DNA of 64,000 nt. Source: Helicobacter pylori Shi112. Its GTDB lineage: Bacteria > Campylobacterota > Campylobacteria > Campylobacterales > Helicobacteraceae. Shown piece after piece: positions 16,768-24,986 of the stretch (position 1 is its first letter; the number at the start of each line of letters is the position of its first letter). The DNA lies in contig NC_017741.1 in NCBI RefSeq assembly GCF_000277405.1, positions 124,001 through 188,000 on the forward strand, written 5' to 3'. The translations under genes and the position numbers were made by a program. The notes below the pieces were generated by a model, which worked only from the letters and a program-made list of their open reading frames with translations, was not told the origin of the DNA and made no database searches.

Positions 16768-17731
16768 GTTTTAAAAAATTCAAAATTTTAAGCGTCATAG
16801 AGCTTATGGGTAAGGTTTCTAAGTCTTTAAGGCTATAAAAACGAATAGGGTTTTTTAAATCTTTTATCGCAGCTAAATAGAGGTTTAAATTGAGCTTGAA
16901 TTTAGTGTGGCTGTGTTTGATTGCACCTAAAAAGGGGAGCTTGTATTCTAGGTTTTCTTTGAGATTGGGGAAATGGTGCATCCCAAAATAGAGTTTTTGC
17001 TCTATTTTTTCTAAAGCGATTTGGTTATTTTGGATCACAACGCCCAAGTAATGCTCTTCTTGAATGATTTCTTGTTTTTTCTTAAGCGTGTGTTTTTCTG
17101 GATGGTTTTTACCCAAACAATAAGGGTTTAAAGGGCAAATCGCGCATTTGGGTTTAGGGGAGCAGATTAAAGCCCCTAGATCAATTAGGGCTTGGTTATG
17201 ATTGAAGCTTTCATTGAGATTGAGAAAGTCATTCGCTTTAATTTGTAAGTCTTTAGCCGTGATATTTGGATCCAAACCAAAAAGCCTTAAAAGCACTCGT
17301 TTGATATTGGCATCCACGCATGCGCTCTTCTCTCTAAAACCAAAACATAAAATCGCATTAGCCGTGTATGTGCCAATCCCGGGGAGTTTCAATAGGCTTT
17401 GATAGTCATTGGGTAATTGTGAGTTGTGTTCTTTAACGCAAATTTCAGCGCTTTTTTTTAAATTTTTAGCCCTTGAATAGTAGCCAAGCCCTCTCCAGAG
17501 CAATAAAACCTCTTCTAATTGAGCGCTCGCTAAGTCTTTTAAAGTGGGGAAAGCTTCTAAAAAAGGGGAATAAAAACGCTTAACCACCGTGCTGATTTGG
17601 GTTTGTTGGCTCATCACTTCACTGATATAGACTTCATAAGGGGCGTTAATGCCCTTTAAATTCCTAAAAGGTAAATCCTTTCGCCCAAATTCTTCATACC
17701 ATTTTAAAAGGGCGTTGTGTAAAGTTTCCAG
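16745..17731 (-). CDS. mutY: A/G-specific adenine DNA glycosylase, CTG start
   Basis: Removes adenine mispaired with 8-oxoguanine. Read from CTG at 17731 the protein is 328 residues: LETLHNALLKWYEEFGRKDL, the catalytic Glu38 in ISEVMSQQTQ, the helix-hairpin-helix LPGIGTYTANAI, catalytic Asp140 in CVDANIK, and the 4Fe-4S loop CSPKPKCAICPLNPYC, then a NUDIX-like C-terminus. The codon just upstream is the TAG stop of the dicarboxylate transporter, so no ATG, GTG or TTG exists before the catalytic region. The first conventional in-frame starts (GTG, ATG at residues 39-40) would remove Glu38. AGGTGG lies about 6 bases before the CTG. Probably translated weakly or inactive in this strain. Confidence 0.88.
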   Translation of the reverse strand: METLHNALLKWYEEFGRKDLPFRNLKGINAPYEVYISEVMSQQTQISTVVKRFYSPFLEAFPTLKDLASAQLEEVLLLWRGLGYYSRAKNLKKSAEICVKEHNSQLPNDYQSLLKLPGIGTYTANAILCFGFREKSACVDANIKRVLLRLFGLDPNITAKDLQIKANDFLNLNESFNHNQALIDLGALICSPKPKCAICPLNPYCLGKNHPEKHTLKKKQEIIQEEHYLGVVIQNNQIALEKIEQKLYFGMHHFPNLKENLEYKLPFLGAIKHSHTKFKLNLNLYLAAIKDLKNPIRFYSLKDLETLPISSMTLKILNFLKQKNLFGG

Positions 17732-19180
17732 CTACAACCACCTATAAGCGATGAATTTGACCCAAGGCACGCACACGCTTAAAAACACGATCAAATACAC
17801 CATACCAAAAATAAACCCCCATTTCCAAAAATCCTTGCTTGAAATATACCCGCTCCCGTAATAAATGGTGGATGGGCCTGTGCCATAGGGGGTTAAAATC
17901 CCCATAATCCCTAAAGAAAGCATTAAAAACAAGCTCAATTCTTGCAAATTGACCCCTTGAATGTGCGAACCAATCCCCACAAAAAGTGCAAATAACGCAC
18001 TCACATGAGCGGTGATGCTAGCGAAAAAATAATGCGACAGATAAAAGAAAGCTATAATAAACAAGACCGCTATTAACGGATCCAAGTTAGCATGCTCTAA
18101 AAAATTTTTAGCCGCATTGCCGATAAAATTTAAAAACCCTACATTTTTAAGCCCGCCAGCCATCGTGAGCAGCGATCCAAGCAATAAAAAAATGTTGAAC
18201 GCGCTTTTGTTTTTGATGATGTCTTCATAGCTTACAATCTTACAAAACGCCATTAAAACCATGACAATCAAAGCCGTCGCGCTCGCTGCCAAGCCTAAAG
18301 GTTTGCTAAAAATCCAACCCAATAAAGCCAATAAAGTGAGGCTGAGCATTAAAATTTCTTTTAAAGAAAACCTCCCCATGCCCTCTAATTCTTTTTTAGC
18401 CCACAAACTCACTTCTTTTGAGCCTTTTAAGGTGGGTTTGCAGGTTTTATACGCTAATAAAGGTGCAAGCAAGATCAAAACCACCCCACAAGGCAAGAAC
18501 GCTAAAAACCACGAAAACCATGAGATTTCATTCACGCCCATTTTGGTAGCGATTTCCATTGCTAGGGGGTTAGGAGCGAGAGCGGTTAAAAACATGGACG
18601 AAGTGATGCAAGTTGAAGCCAAAGCGACCCACATCAAATACGCGCCGATTTTGTCAGGGTTATCATTTGGAGCAGATCCCATTAAAGGCGGGATAGATGA
18701 AACGATTGGATAGAGTATGCCCCCACTTCTAGCGGAGTTGCTAGGGATAAAGGGGGCTAGACACAATTCGCTCAAACCAATCGCATAGCCTAAACCTAAA
18801 GGGGTTTGCCCTAAAAACCTAATGAGTAAAAGAGCGATCCGTTTCCCTAACAAGCTTTTTTCATACCCTAAACCCAAAATAAAAGCGACAAACACAAGCC
18901 ACACCGTTTTATTCGCATACCCGCTCAAACCCCACGAAATAGCCTTATTAGCGCTCGCTACTTCATCGCTCGCTCCAATTTTTAACGCCACGCACAACAC
19001 TAATGCGCTCAATGCCACTAAACCTGGTGGCACCGGCTCTAAAACTAGCCCTATAATCATGCCCATGAAAATACAAAAATAAAGCCATGCGTTAGGGTTT
19101 AACCCATCTGGTGCGCCTAAAAAATACAATAGCGTTGCGATAAAAAAAGGGGCAAGGATTGAGAGAATTTGTTTAATCAT
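17732..19180 (-). CDS. dicarboxylate transporter, DASS/SLC13 family
   Basis: Inner-membrane protein of 482 residues with about 12 hydrophobic helices, annotated in this species as a 2-oxoglutarate/malate translocator. Family blocks are GLALEPVPPGLVAL-like near residue 50, FIPSNSARSGGILYPIV (the first SNT-type substrate motif) and GILTPYGTGPSTIYYGSGYI (the second). Exact substrate (malate, 2-oxoglutarate, succinate, citrate) cannot be read from sequence. The TAG stop abuts the mutY start with no gap, so the two genes are co-transcribed. Confidence 0.85.
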   Translation of the reverse strand: MIKQILSILAPFFIATLLYFLGAPDGLNPNAWLYFCIFMGMIIGLVLEPVPPGLVALSALVLCVALKIGASDEVASANKAISWGLSGYANKTVWLVFVAFILGLGYEKSLLGKRIALLLIRFLGQTPLGLGYAIGLSELCLAPFIPSNSARSGGILYPIVSSIPPLMGSAPNDNPDKIGAYLMWVALASTCITSSMFLTALAPNPLAMEIATKMGVNEISWFSWFLAFLPCGVVLILLAPLLAYKTCKPTLKGSKEVSLWAKKELEGMGRFSLKEILMLSLTLLALLGWIFSKPLGLAASATALIVMVLMAFCKIVSYEDIIKNKSAFNIFLLLGSLLTMAGGLKNVGFLNFIGNAAKNFLEHANLDPLIAVLFIIAFFYLSHYFFASITAHVSALFALFVGIGSHIQGVNLQELSLFLMLSLGIMGILTPYGTGPSTIYYGSGYISSKDFWKWGFIFGMVYLIVFLSVCVPWVKFIAYRWL

Positions 19181-19301
19181 GTTCAGCCTTTAGCCAAAGA
19201 TAGTAGTGGGTTGGCTTAAAAATGCCATTCAAATTGGATTGAGTTATTACAATGTTACAGAAAAAGATTAAAAATTAAGCTTTTTGAAAAAGATAAAATT
19301 T

Positions 19302-19307
19302 TATAAT
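19302..19307 (+). promoter_or_regulatory. -10 box for the cbb3 oxidase operon
   Basis: Perfect TATAAT 43 bases before the ccoN ATG. An AGGAG ribosome binding site (19340-19344) follows in the leader. It is the only clear promoter ahead of the ccoNOQP run. Confidence 0.55.
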
Positions 19308-19349
19308 TATGTTTATCTTTGTTGAATTTACTACAAATAGGAGTATTGC

Positions 19350-20816
19350 ATGCAAGAAAATGTGCCTTTGAGTTATGATTATTCCATTAGCAAATTGTTT
19401 CTTTATGCGATGGTTGGCTTTGGGATAATAGGCATGTTAATAGGGATCGTGTTAGCCTTTGAATTGTCTTTCCCTAACTTGAATTACATTGCAGGGGAGT
19501 ATGGCGTTTTTGGCCGATTGCGCCCTTTACACACGAATGCGGTGATCTATGGTTTCACCCTTGGGGGGATTTGGGCGAGTTGGTATTATATCGGTCAAAG
19601 GGTGCTTAAAATCACTTATCACCAACACCCCTTTTTGAAAATTGTAGGGTTATTGCATTTTTGGCTCTGGATTACTCTTTTAATTCTAGGGGTCATTAGC
19701 TTGTTTGCTGGTCTTACTCAATCTAAAGAATACGCTGAATTGATGTGGCCTTTAGATATTGTTGTGGTTGTGGCATGGGTGTTATGGGGGGTTAATATGT
19801 TTGGGAGCATGAGCGTTAGAAGAGAAAATACCATTTATGTGTCTTTATGGTATTACATCGCTACTTATGTGGGTATAGCGGTGATGTATATTTTCAATAA
19901 CCTTTCTATCCCCACCTATTTTGTCGCTGATATGGGGAGTGTTTGGCATTCTATTTCTATGTATTCAGGCAGTAATGATGCGCTCATTCAATGGTGGTGG
20001 GGGCATAATGCGGTCGCTTTTGTCTTTACGAGTGGGGTGATTGGCACGATTTATTATTTCTTGCCTAAAGAGAGCGGTCAGCCTATCTTTTCTTACAAAC
20101 TCACTTTGTTTTCTTTCTGGAGCTTGATGTTTGTTTATATTTGGGCAGGCGGGCACCATTTGATTTATTCCACCGTGCCTGATTGGGTGCAAACCCTTTC
20201 TAGCGTGTTTTCAGTGGTATTAATCTTGCCTTCGTGGGGGACAGCCATTAACATGCTTTTAACGATGCGAGGCCAGTGGCACCAGCTCAAAGAAAGCCCT
20301 TTGATCAAATTCTTAGTTTTGGCTTCAACTTTCTACATGCTTTCCACTTTAGAAGGCTCTATTCAAGCCATTAAGAGCGTGAACGCCTTAGCCCACTTCA
20401 CCGATTGGATTATAGGGCATGTGCATGACGGCGTGCTTGGGTGGGTAGGCTTCACTTTAATCGCGAGCATGTATCACATGACGACTAGACTTTTCAAAAG
20501 AGAGATTTATTCAGGTAGGCTTGTGGATTTCCAATTTTGGATCATGACTTTAGGGATTGTGCTTTACTTTTCGTCCATGTGGATTGCAGGGATCACGCAA
20601 GGGATGATGTGGAGGGATGTGGATCAGTATGGGAATCTCACTTACCAGTTCATTGACACGGTTAAGGTGCTAATCCCTTATTACAATATTAGAGGCGTTG
20701 GGGGTCTTATGTATTTTACCGGGTTTATTATTTTTGCTTACAATATTTTTATGACAATCACAGCAGGCAAAAAATTAGAGCGTGAGCCCAATTACGCCAC
20801 GCCTATGTCTAGATAG
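19350..20816 (+). CDS. ccoN: cbb3-type cytochrome c oxidase subunit I
   Basis: Catalytic subunit of the high-affinity terminal oxidase, the only heme-copper oxidase type known in H. pylori; it reduces oxygen to water and pumps protons. It has 488 residues and about 12 transmembrane helices. Heme and copper ligands are seen in RPLHTNAVIYGF (low-spin heme), WWWGHNAVAFVFTSG (CuB His with the cbb3-type Tyr elsewhere), AGGHHLIYS (CuB His pair) and HFTDWIIGHVHDGVLGW (both hemes). First gene of ccoNOQP; oxygen affinity fits the microaerobic lifestyle. Confidence 0.97.
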   Translation: MQENVPLSYDYSISKLFLYAMVGFGIIGMLIGIVLAFELSFPNLNYIAGEYGVFGRLRPLHTNAVIYGFTLGGIWASWYYIGQRVLKITYHQHPFLKIVGLLHFWLWITLLILGVISLFAGLTQSKEYAELMWPLDIVVVVAWVLWGVNMFGSMSVRRENTIYVSLWYYIATYVGIAVMYIFNNLSIPTYFVADMGSVWHSISMYSGSNDALIQWWWGHNAVAFVFTSGVIGTIYYFLPKESGQPIFSYKLTLFSFWSLMFVYIWAGGHHLIYSTVPDWVQTLSSVFSVVLILPSWGTAINMLLTMRGQWHQLKESPLIKFLVLASTFYMLSTLEGSIQAIKSVNALAHFTDWIIGHVHDGVLGWVGFTLIASMYHMTTRLFKREIYSGRLVDFQFWIMTLGIVLYFSSMWIAGITQGMMWRDVDQYGNLTYQFIDTVKVLIPYYNIRGVGGLMYFTGFIIFAYNIFMTITAGKKLEREPNYATPMSR

Positions 20817-20828
20817 GGGAGGTTGGAA

Positions 20829-21527
20829 ATGTTTAGTTTTTTAGAAAAAAACCCGTTCTTTTTCACTCTTGCGTTTATTTTTGTGTTTGCGATTGCGGGC
20901 TTGGTGGAGATTTTGCCTAACTTCTTTAAATCCGCTCGCCCCATTGAAGGCTTACGGCCTTATACGGTTTTAGAAACAGCGGGGAGACAAATTTATATTA
21001 AAGAAGGTTGCTATCATTGCCATTCCCAACTCATCCGCCCTTTTCAAGCTGAGGTGGATCGATACGGTGCGTATAGTTTGAGCGGGGAATATGCGTATGA
21101 TAGGCCATTTTTATGGGGATCTAAAAGGATTGGCCCTGATTTGCACAGGGTGGGGGATTATCGCACAACCGATTGGCATGAAAAACACATGTTTGATCCC
21201 AAAAGCGTTGTGCCGCACAGCATCATGCCCGCCTATAAGCATTTATTTGCAAAAAAGAGCGACTTTGACACCGCTTATGCAGAAGCTTTGACGCAAAAAA
21301 AGGTTTTTGGCGTGCCTTATGACACAGAAAACGGCGTGAAATTAGGGAGCGTGGAAGAAGCGAAAAAAGCCTATTTAGAAGAAGCTAAAAAAATCACAGC
21401 CGATATGAAAGACAAGAGGGTGTTAGAAGCGATTGAGAGAGGTGAAGTGTTAGAAATTGTGGCTTTGATCGCTTATTTGAATAGCTTGGGTAATTCCAGG
21501 ATTAACGCCAATCAAAACGCTAAATAA
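20829..21527 (+). CDS. ccoO: cbb3-type cytochrome c oxidase subunit II, monoheme
   Basis: Membrane-anchored c-type cytochrome that passes electrons to CcoN. It has 232 residues: one N-terminal helix (about 10-30), then a periplasmic domain with one heme motif, CYHCH at 61-65, followed by SQLIRPFQAEVDRYG, and the axial Met region SIMPAYKHLF. A TTG two codons upstream is in frame, but ATG 20829 has GGGGAGG at proper spacing. Six bases separate ccoN's stop from the earlier TTG. Confidence 0.95.
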   Translation: MFSFLEKNPFFFTLAFIFVFAIAGLVEILPNFFKSARPIEGLRPYTVLETAGRQIYIKEGCYHCHSQLIRPFQAEVDRYGAYSLSGEYAYDRPFLWGSKRIGPDLHRVGDYRTTDWHEKHMFDPKSVVPHSIMPAYKHLFAKKSDFDTAYAEALTQKKVFGVPYDTENGVKLGSVEEAKKAYLEEAKKITADMKDKRVLEAIERGEVLEIVALIAYLNSLGNSRINANQNAK

Positions 21528-21537
21528 GGGGTGAATG

Positions 21538-21756
21538 ATGGATTTAGAAAGTGTGAGAGGTTTTGCGTATGCGTTTTTTACCATTCTTTTTACGCTCTTT
21601 TTATACGCTTATATTTTTAGCATGTATAGAAAGCAAAAAAAGGGCATCATGGATTATGAGCGATACGGACGCTTAGCGTTAAATGATGCTTTAGAAGATG
21701 AGTTGATTGAACCACGCCATAAAAACGCTCATGATAATGGCATAAAGGAAAGTTGA
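21538..21756 (+). CDS. ccoQ: cbb3-type oxidase subunit IV
   Basis: Small single-helix membrane subunit, about 72 residues: MDLESVRGFAYAFFTILFTL, then YAYIFSMYRKQKKGIMDYER, the CcoQ pattern. It helps keep the oxidase assembled, by family. Two ATGs are adjacent (21535 and 21538); the second has the better distance from AAGGGG (21526-21531). It lies 10 bases after ccoO and 1 base before ccoP. Confidence 0.9.
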   Translation: MDLESVRGFAYAFFTILFTLFLYAYIFSMYRKQKKGIMDYERYGRLALNDALEDELIEPRHKNAHDNGIKES

Positions 21757-21757
21757 A

Positions 21758-22636
21758 ATGGATTTTTTAAACGACCATATAAATGTTTTTGGCTTGATTG
21801 CAGCGCTTGTGATTTTAGTTTTAACCATCTATGAATCCAGCTCGCTCATTAAAGAAATGCGCGACAGCAAATCTCAAGGTGAGCTCATGGATAATGGGCA
21901 TTTGATTGATGGGATAGGGGAGTTTGCCAATAATGTTCCGGTAGGCTGGATCGCAAGCTATATGTGCACGATTGTGTGGGCTTTTTGGTATTTTTTCTTT
22001 GGGTATCCGCTGAATAGCTTTTCTCAAATCGGGCAATACAATGAAGAGGTTAAAGCGCACAACCAAAAATTTGAAGCCAAATGGAAGAATTTGGGTCAAA
22101 AGGAATTGGTGGATATGGGTCAAGGCATCTTTTTAGTCCATTGTTCGCAATGCCATGGCATCAGCGCTGAGGGCTTGCATGGGAGCGCTCAAAATCTGGT
22201 GCACTGGGGTAAAGAAGAGGGCATTATGGACACCATTAAGCATGGCTCTAAAGGCATGGATTATCTCGCTGGGGAAATGCCCGCTATGGAATTAGACGAA
22301 AAAGACGCTAAAGCGATCGCGAGCTATGTGATGGCAGAAATTTCTAGCGTTAAAAAGACCAAAAACCCTCAACTCATTGATAAAGGCAAGGAGCTGTTTG
22401 AAAGCATGGGCTGCACAGGCTGTCATGGCAATGATGGTAAGGGTTTGCAAGAAAATCAAGTGTTTGCAGCCGATTTGACCACTTACGGCACAGAGAATTT
22501 TTTGAGAAATATCTTAACGCATGGCAAAAAGGGCAATATAGGGCATATGCCATCGTTCAAGTATAAAAACTTTAGCGATTTGCAAGTTAAAGCGTTAGCC
22601 GAATTTATCCAATCGCTAAAACCCTTAGAAGATTAA
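21758..22636 (+). CDS. ccoP: cbb3-type cytochrome c oxidase subunit III, diheme
   Basis: Diheme c-type cytochrome that receives electrons from soluble cytochrome c. It has 292 residues: an N-terminal helix (about 10-28), the family block VPVGWIASYMCTIVWAFWYF as second helix (60-82), then two cytochrome domains with CSQCH at 129-133 and CTGCH at 219-223. Axial Met residues are in GEMPAME and IGHMPSFK. Preceded by AAAGGAAAG and only one base from ccoQ. Confidence 0.96.
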   Translation: MDFLNDHINVFGLIAALVILVLTIYESSSLIKEMRDSKSQGELMDNGHLIDGIGEFANNVPVGWIASYMCTIVWAFWYFFFGYPLNSFSQIGQYNEEVKAHNQKFEAKWKNLGQKELVDMGQGIFLVHCSQCHGISAEGLHGSAQNLVHWGKEEGIMDTIKHGSKGMDYLAGEMPAMELDEKDAKAIASYVMAEISSVKKTKNPQLIDKGKELFESMGCTGCHGNDGKGLQENQVFAADLTTYGTENFLRNILTHGKKGNIGHMPSFKYKNFSDLQVKALAEFIQSLKPLED

Positions 22637-22646
22637 AGGAAAAGAG

Positions 22647-22853
22647 ATGAAATTTTTAAACGGATTAGCAGGGAATTTACTGATTGTGGTTATTTTATTG
22701 TGTGTGGCCGTTTTTTTTACATTCAAAGCGATCCATATCCAAAAAGAGCAAGCCACCAATTATTACCGCTATAAGGATATTAACGCTTTAGAGACAAAAA
22801 ACACCCAAAACCGGGCTAATTATGAATTAGTCAATCAAGGGAGTAAAAAATGA
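22647..22853 (+). CDS. DUF4006 small membrane protein of the cbb3 operon
   Basis: A 68-residue protein with one N-terminal helix (LAGNLLIVVILLCVAVFFTF) and a polar tail (KAIHIQKEQATNYYRYKDIN). It matches the DUF4006 family found downstream of ccoP in Campylobacterota; its exact role, likely oxidase assembly or stability, is inferred from location. It starts 10 bases after ccoP behind AAAGGAAAAG, and its stop overlaps the next ATG as ATGA. Confidence 0.85.
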   Translation: MKFLNGLAGNLLIVVILLCVAVFFTFKAIHIQKEQATNYYRYKDINALETKNTQNRANYELVNQGSKK

Positions 22854-22957
22854 AATTCACGACTTTAGAAAAAATCTTAGCCTTAATGGTAGTAGCGACC
22901 ATTTTAATGACGATTGTGATTTCTTTTGTGCCTAACTTGTTTTTGTTTAGCACATGA
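22850..22957 (+). CDS. 35-residue single-helix membrane peptide in cbb3 operon
   Basis: A short frame, M-K-F-T-T-L-E-K then a hydrophobic helix of about 23 residues (ILALMVVATILMTIVISFV) and a short tail PNLFLFST. Its ATG overlaps the stop of the DUF4006 gene as ATGA, with GGGAG (22839-22843) as ribosome binding site, and its own TGA overlaps the next gene's ATG as ATGA. Such a double overlap fills exactly the otherwise empty 100 bases and implies translational coupling. It is too short for most gene finders. Function unknown; perhaps a small oxidase or assembly subunit. Confidence 0.7.
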   Translation: MKFTTLEKILALMVVATILMTIVISFVPNLFLFST

Positions 22958-23538
22958 GAATCTTATGGCTTGTAATAGCCTTTGTTTGTTGTTTGGGGGC
23001 TAGTGATTATGTTTTTAATAATTCTAAGGGGCGTTTGGTAGAAAAAAGCGTTGCGTTTGTAGAGGGCGTTTCTAAAGAGCTTTATCTTAAAACAGGCGTG
23101 CGTTTTGTGATTGATATGACGGATTTTGAAAAAAATCCTATCGTTTTGGCGCTCAAAAATGAACGCCAAAATTATCAAGAGGGCTTTTTAAAGCAGCTCA
23201 AACCCCCTTTTGTGGTGTTCTTTTTCTACCATGACGCTCAAAAAATAGAATTAGTGGCTAACCCTAAAGATTTGTTAGACACTGATAAAATCTTTTTTGA
23301 AAAAATCGCTCCCTTACTCCCTACAAACCCTAAAGAATACACGCCCCAAAGGATTTCAGCCATGCTCATTAACGGCTATTCGGTCGCAGTAGATGCTTTA
23401 GCGCAAAAATATCGTGTGAATATCACGCAAAATTTTAACGCTCCTAAGGGAGCAACTTTTGTAAAGGTGGTTATTTATATTTTGTTATTGACGCTTTTAG
23501 GCGCGTTTTTGGGGCTTTATTTTTTTAAAAAATCTTAA
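22954..23538 (+). CDS. membrane protein of the cbb3 operon, TPM-like
   Basis: A 194-residue protein with a signal peptide or helix (MRILWLVIAFVCCLGA), a periplasmic domain of about 145 residues and a C-terminal helix (FVKVVIYILLLTLLGAFLGL) followed by KKS. The layout and the segment VAFVEGVSKELYLKTGVRFVID recall TPM-domain proteins, but the match is only suggestive. Start overlaps the preceding small ORF (ATGA). Placed between DUF4006 and a FixH-like gene, it probably assists oxidase maturation; this is inferred from context. Confidence 0.7.
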   Translation: MRILWLVIAFVCCLGASDYVFNNSKGRLVEKSVAFVEGVSKELYLKTGVRFVIDMTDFEKNPIVLALKNERQNYQEGFLKQLKPPFVVFFFYHDAQKIELVANPKDLLDTDKIFFEKIAPLLPTNPKEYTPQRISAMLINGYSVAVDALAQKYRVNITQNFNAPKGATFVKVVIYILLLTLLGAFLGLYFFKKS

Positions 23539-23549
23539 GAGAGAAATCA

Positions 23550-24131
23550 ATGAAAGAAAAAAACTTTTGGCCTTTAGGGATCATGAGCGTGCTCATTCTT
23601 GGGCTTGGGATCGTGGTGTTTTTGGTGGTGTTTGCCCTAAAAAATTCGCCTAAAAACGATTTAGTGTATTTTAAGGGCCATAACGAAGTGGATTTAAACT
23701 TTAACGCTATGTTTAAAACCTATGAAAACTTTAAATCCAATTATCGTTTTTTAGTGGGTTTAAAGCCTCTCACAGAAGGCTCTAAAACCCCCATTTTGCC
23801 CTATTTTTCTAAAGGCACGCATGGGGATAAAAAACTCCAAGAAAACCTTTTAAAAAACGCTTTGATTCTGGAAAAATCCAACACGCTTCATGCGCAATTG
23901 CAACCGCTCAAACCCGCTTTAGATTCGCCAAATATTCAAGTGTATTTAGCGTTTTATCCCAGCCCATCACAGCCAAGATTGTTAGGAACGCTTGATTGTG
24001 AGATCGCATGCGAGCCTTTAAAATTTGATTTGTTAGAGAGCGACAAAAGGGGGCGCTATAAGATCCTTTTTAAATTTGTTTTTAAAAATAAAGAAGAATT
24101 GATTTTAGAGCAACTGGCTTTTTTCAAGTAG
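23550..24131 (+). CDS. FixH/CcoH-like membrane protein
   Basis: A 193-residue protein with one N-terminal helix (WPLGIMSVLILGLGIVVFLV) and a periplasmic domain. Features such as KNSPKNDLVYFKG and YENFKSNYRFLV, plus location in the cco operon, agree with the FixH family, which is needed for cbb3 oxidase assembly. It starts 11 bases after the previous gene behind AAGAGAG. Last gene of the operon; the spacer that follows is short (87 bases) and has a TATAAT-like box (24207-24212) for the next gene. Confidence 0.7.
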   Translation: MKEKNFWPLGIMSVLILGLGIVVFLVVFALKNSPKNDLVYFKGHNEVDLNFNAMFKTYENFKSNYRFLVGLKPLTEGSKTPILPYFSKGTHGDKKLQENLLKNALILEKSNTLHAQLQPLKPALDSPNIQVYLAFYPSPSQPRLLGTLDCEIACEPLKFDLLESDKRGRYKILFKFVFKNKEELILEQLAFFK

Positions 24132-24218
24132 CGCATTTAAAAAATGCCTTTAGCGTTTTTATTAACACGCAATCACTAAAAAGCCTAAATTTTTTATCCA
24201 AACGGGTATAATAAGGCT

Positions 24219-24986
24219 ATGGGTTTTTTAAAAGTTTTTAAACATGACGCCTTGGGGCAAGTAGGGAATGTTGTTGTGGGGAATTTTTTAATAACGCTCA
24301 CTATTTTAGCGGTTTGTTTTTATTCTCAAAGCGCTGAAGAAACGACCATGCTCACCCTAAGCTACACGCTCTTTTTTGTCTTGGGGGCGTTTTTACTGAT
24401 CGCAATCAGTGTGGGAGCGATCAAAAATCTCAACGCGCTTTTTTCTAAAAGGGGGGTTTTAAGCTTTTCTTTACCCATTAGTTTAGAGTCTTTATTGCTC
24501 CCTAAAATCTTGCTCCCTATGGTGTTTTTTATCTTCAGTTTGTTCTGGTTTGTGGCGAGCGTGCGTTTGGGCTATTATCTTTTTAACGCGCAATCTAGCG
24601 TGCTGTTTATCTTGCACACCGCTTTAAAAACCTTTGTGTTAAAACCCACTAAAACCTTAGGTATCGCACTGTTTTTAGGGCTTGTTTTAATGAAATTTTT
24701 ATTTGTTTTGAGCGTTTTAAACGCTACTAGGATCAAAAAAGCGCGTTTTTTACTAGGGGGGCTGTTATTCATTCTTGTGGGGGTTGTTTTGGAATTAGCG
24801 TTCAATTCGTTACTGCCCTTAATGAGTTCTAGTTTAAGCATCAATGAGGGGTTTTATTATTTCTTGCAACAACAAGAATTACAAGAAAATAAATACTACC
24901 TTTTATGGGGGGTGGATTTTTTAAAAATCCTTTTATTGTATGCGATGAGTCGTTACTTGCTTACGCATAAATTAGAACTGGATTAA
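24219..24986 (+). CDS. multi-pass membrane protein, ABC-2 permease-like
   Basis: A 255-residue protein of six hydrophobic helices (around 20-35, 45-70, 90-115, 130-155, 160-190 and 225-245), with an N-terminus GFLKVFKHDALGQVGNVVVGNF that resembles ABC-2-type permease subunits. No ATPase gene is next to it, so it may be an orphan permease. Its stop codon and that of the convergent mqnD share four bases (TTAA at 24983-24986). Function otherwise unknown. Confidence 0.6.
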   Translation: MGFLKVFKHDALGQVGNVVVGNFLITLTILAVCFYSQSAEETTMLTLSYTLFFVLGAFLLIAISVGAIKNLNALFSKRGVLSFSLPISLESLLLPKILLPMVFFIFSLFWFVASVRLGYYLFNAQSSVLFILHTALKTFVLKPTKTLGIALFLGLVLMKFLFVLSVLNATRIKKARFLLGGLLFILVGVVLELAFNSLLPLMSSSLSINEGFYYFLQQQELQENKYYLLWGVDFLKILLLYAMSRYLLTHKLELD

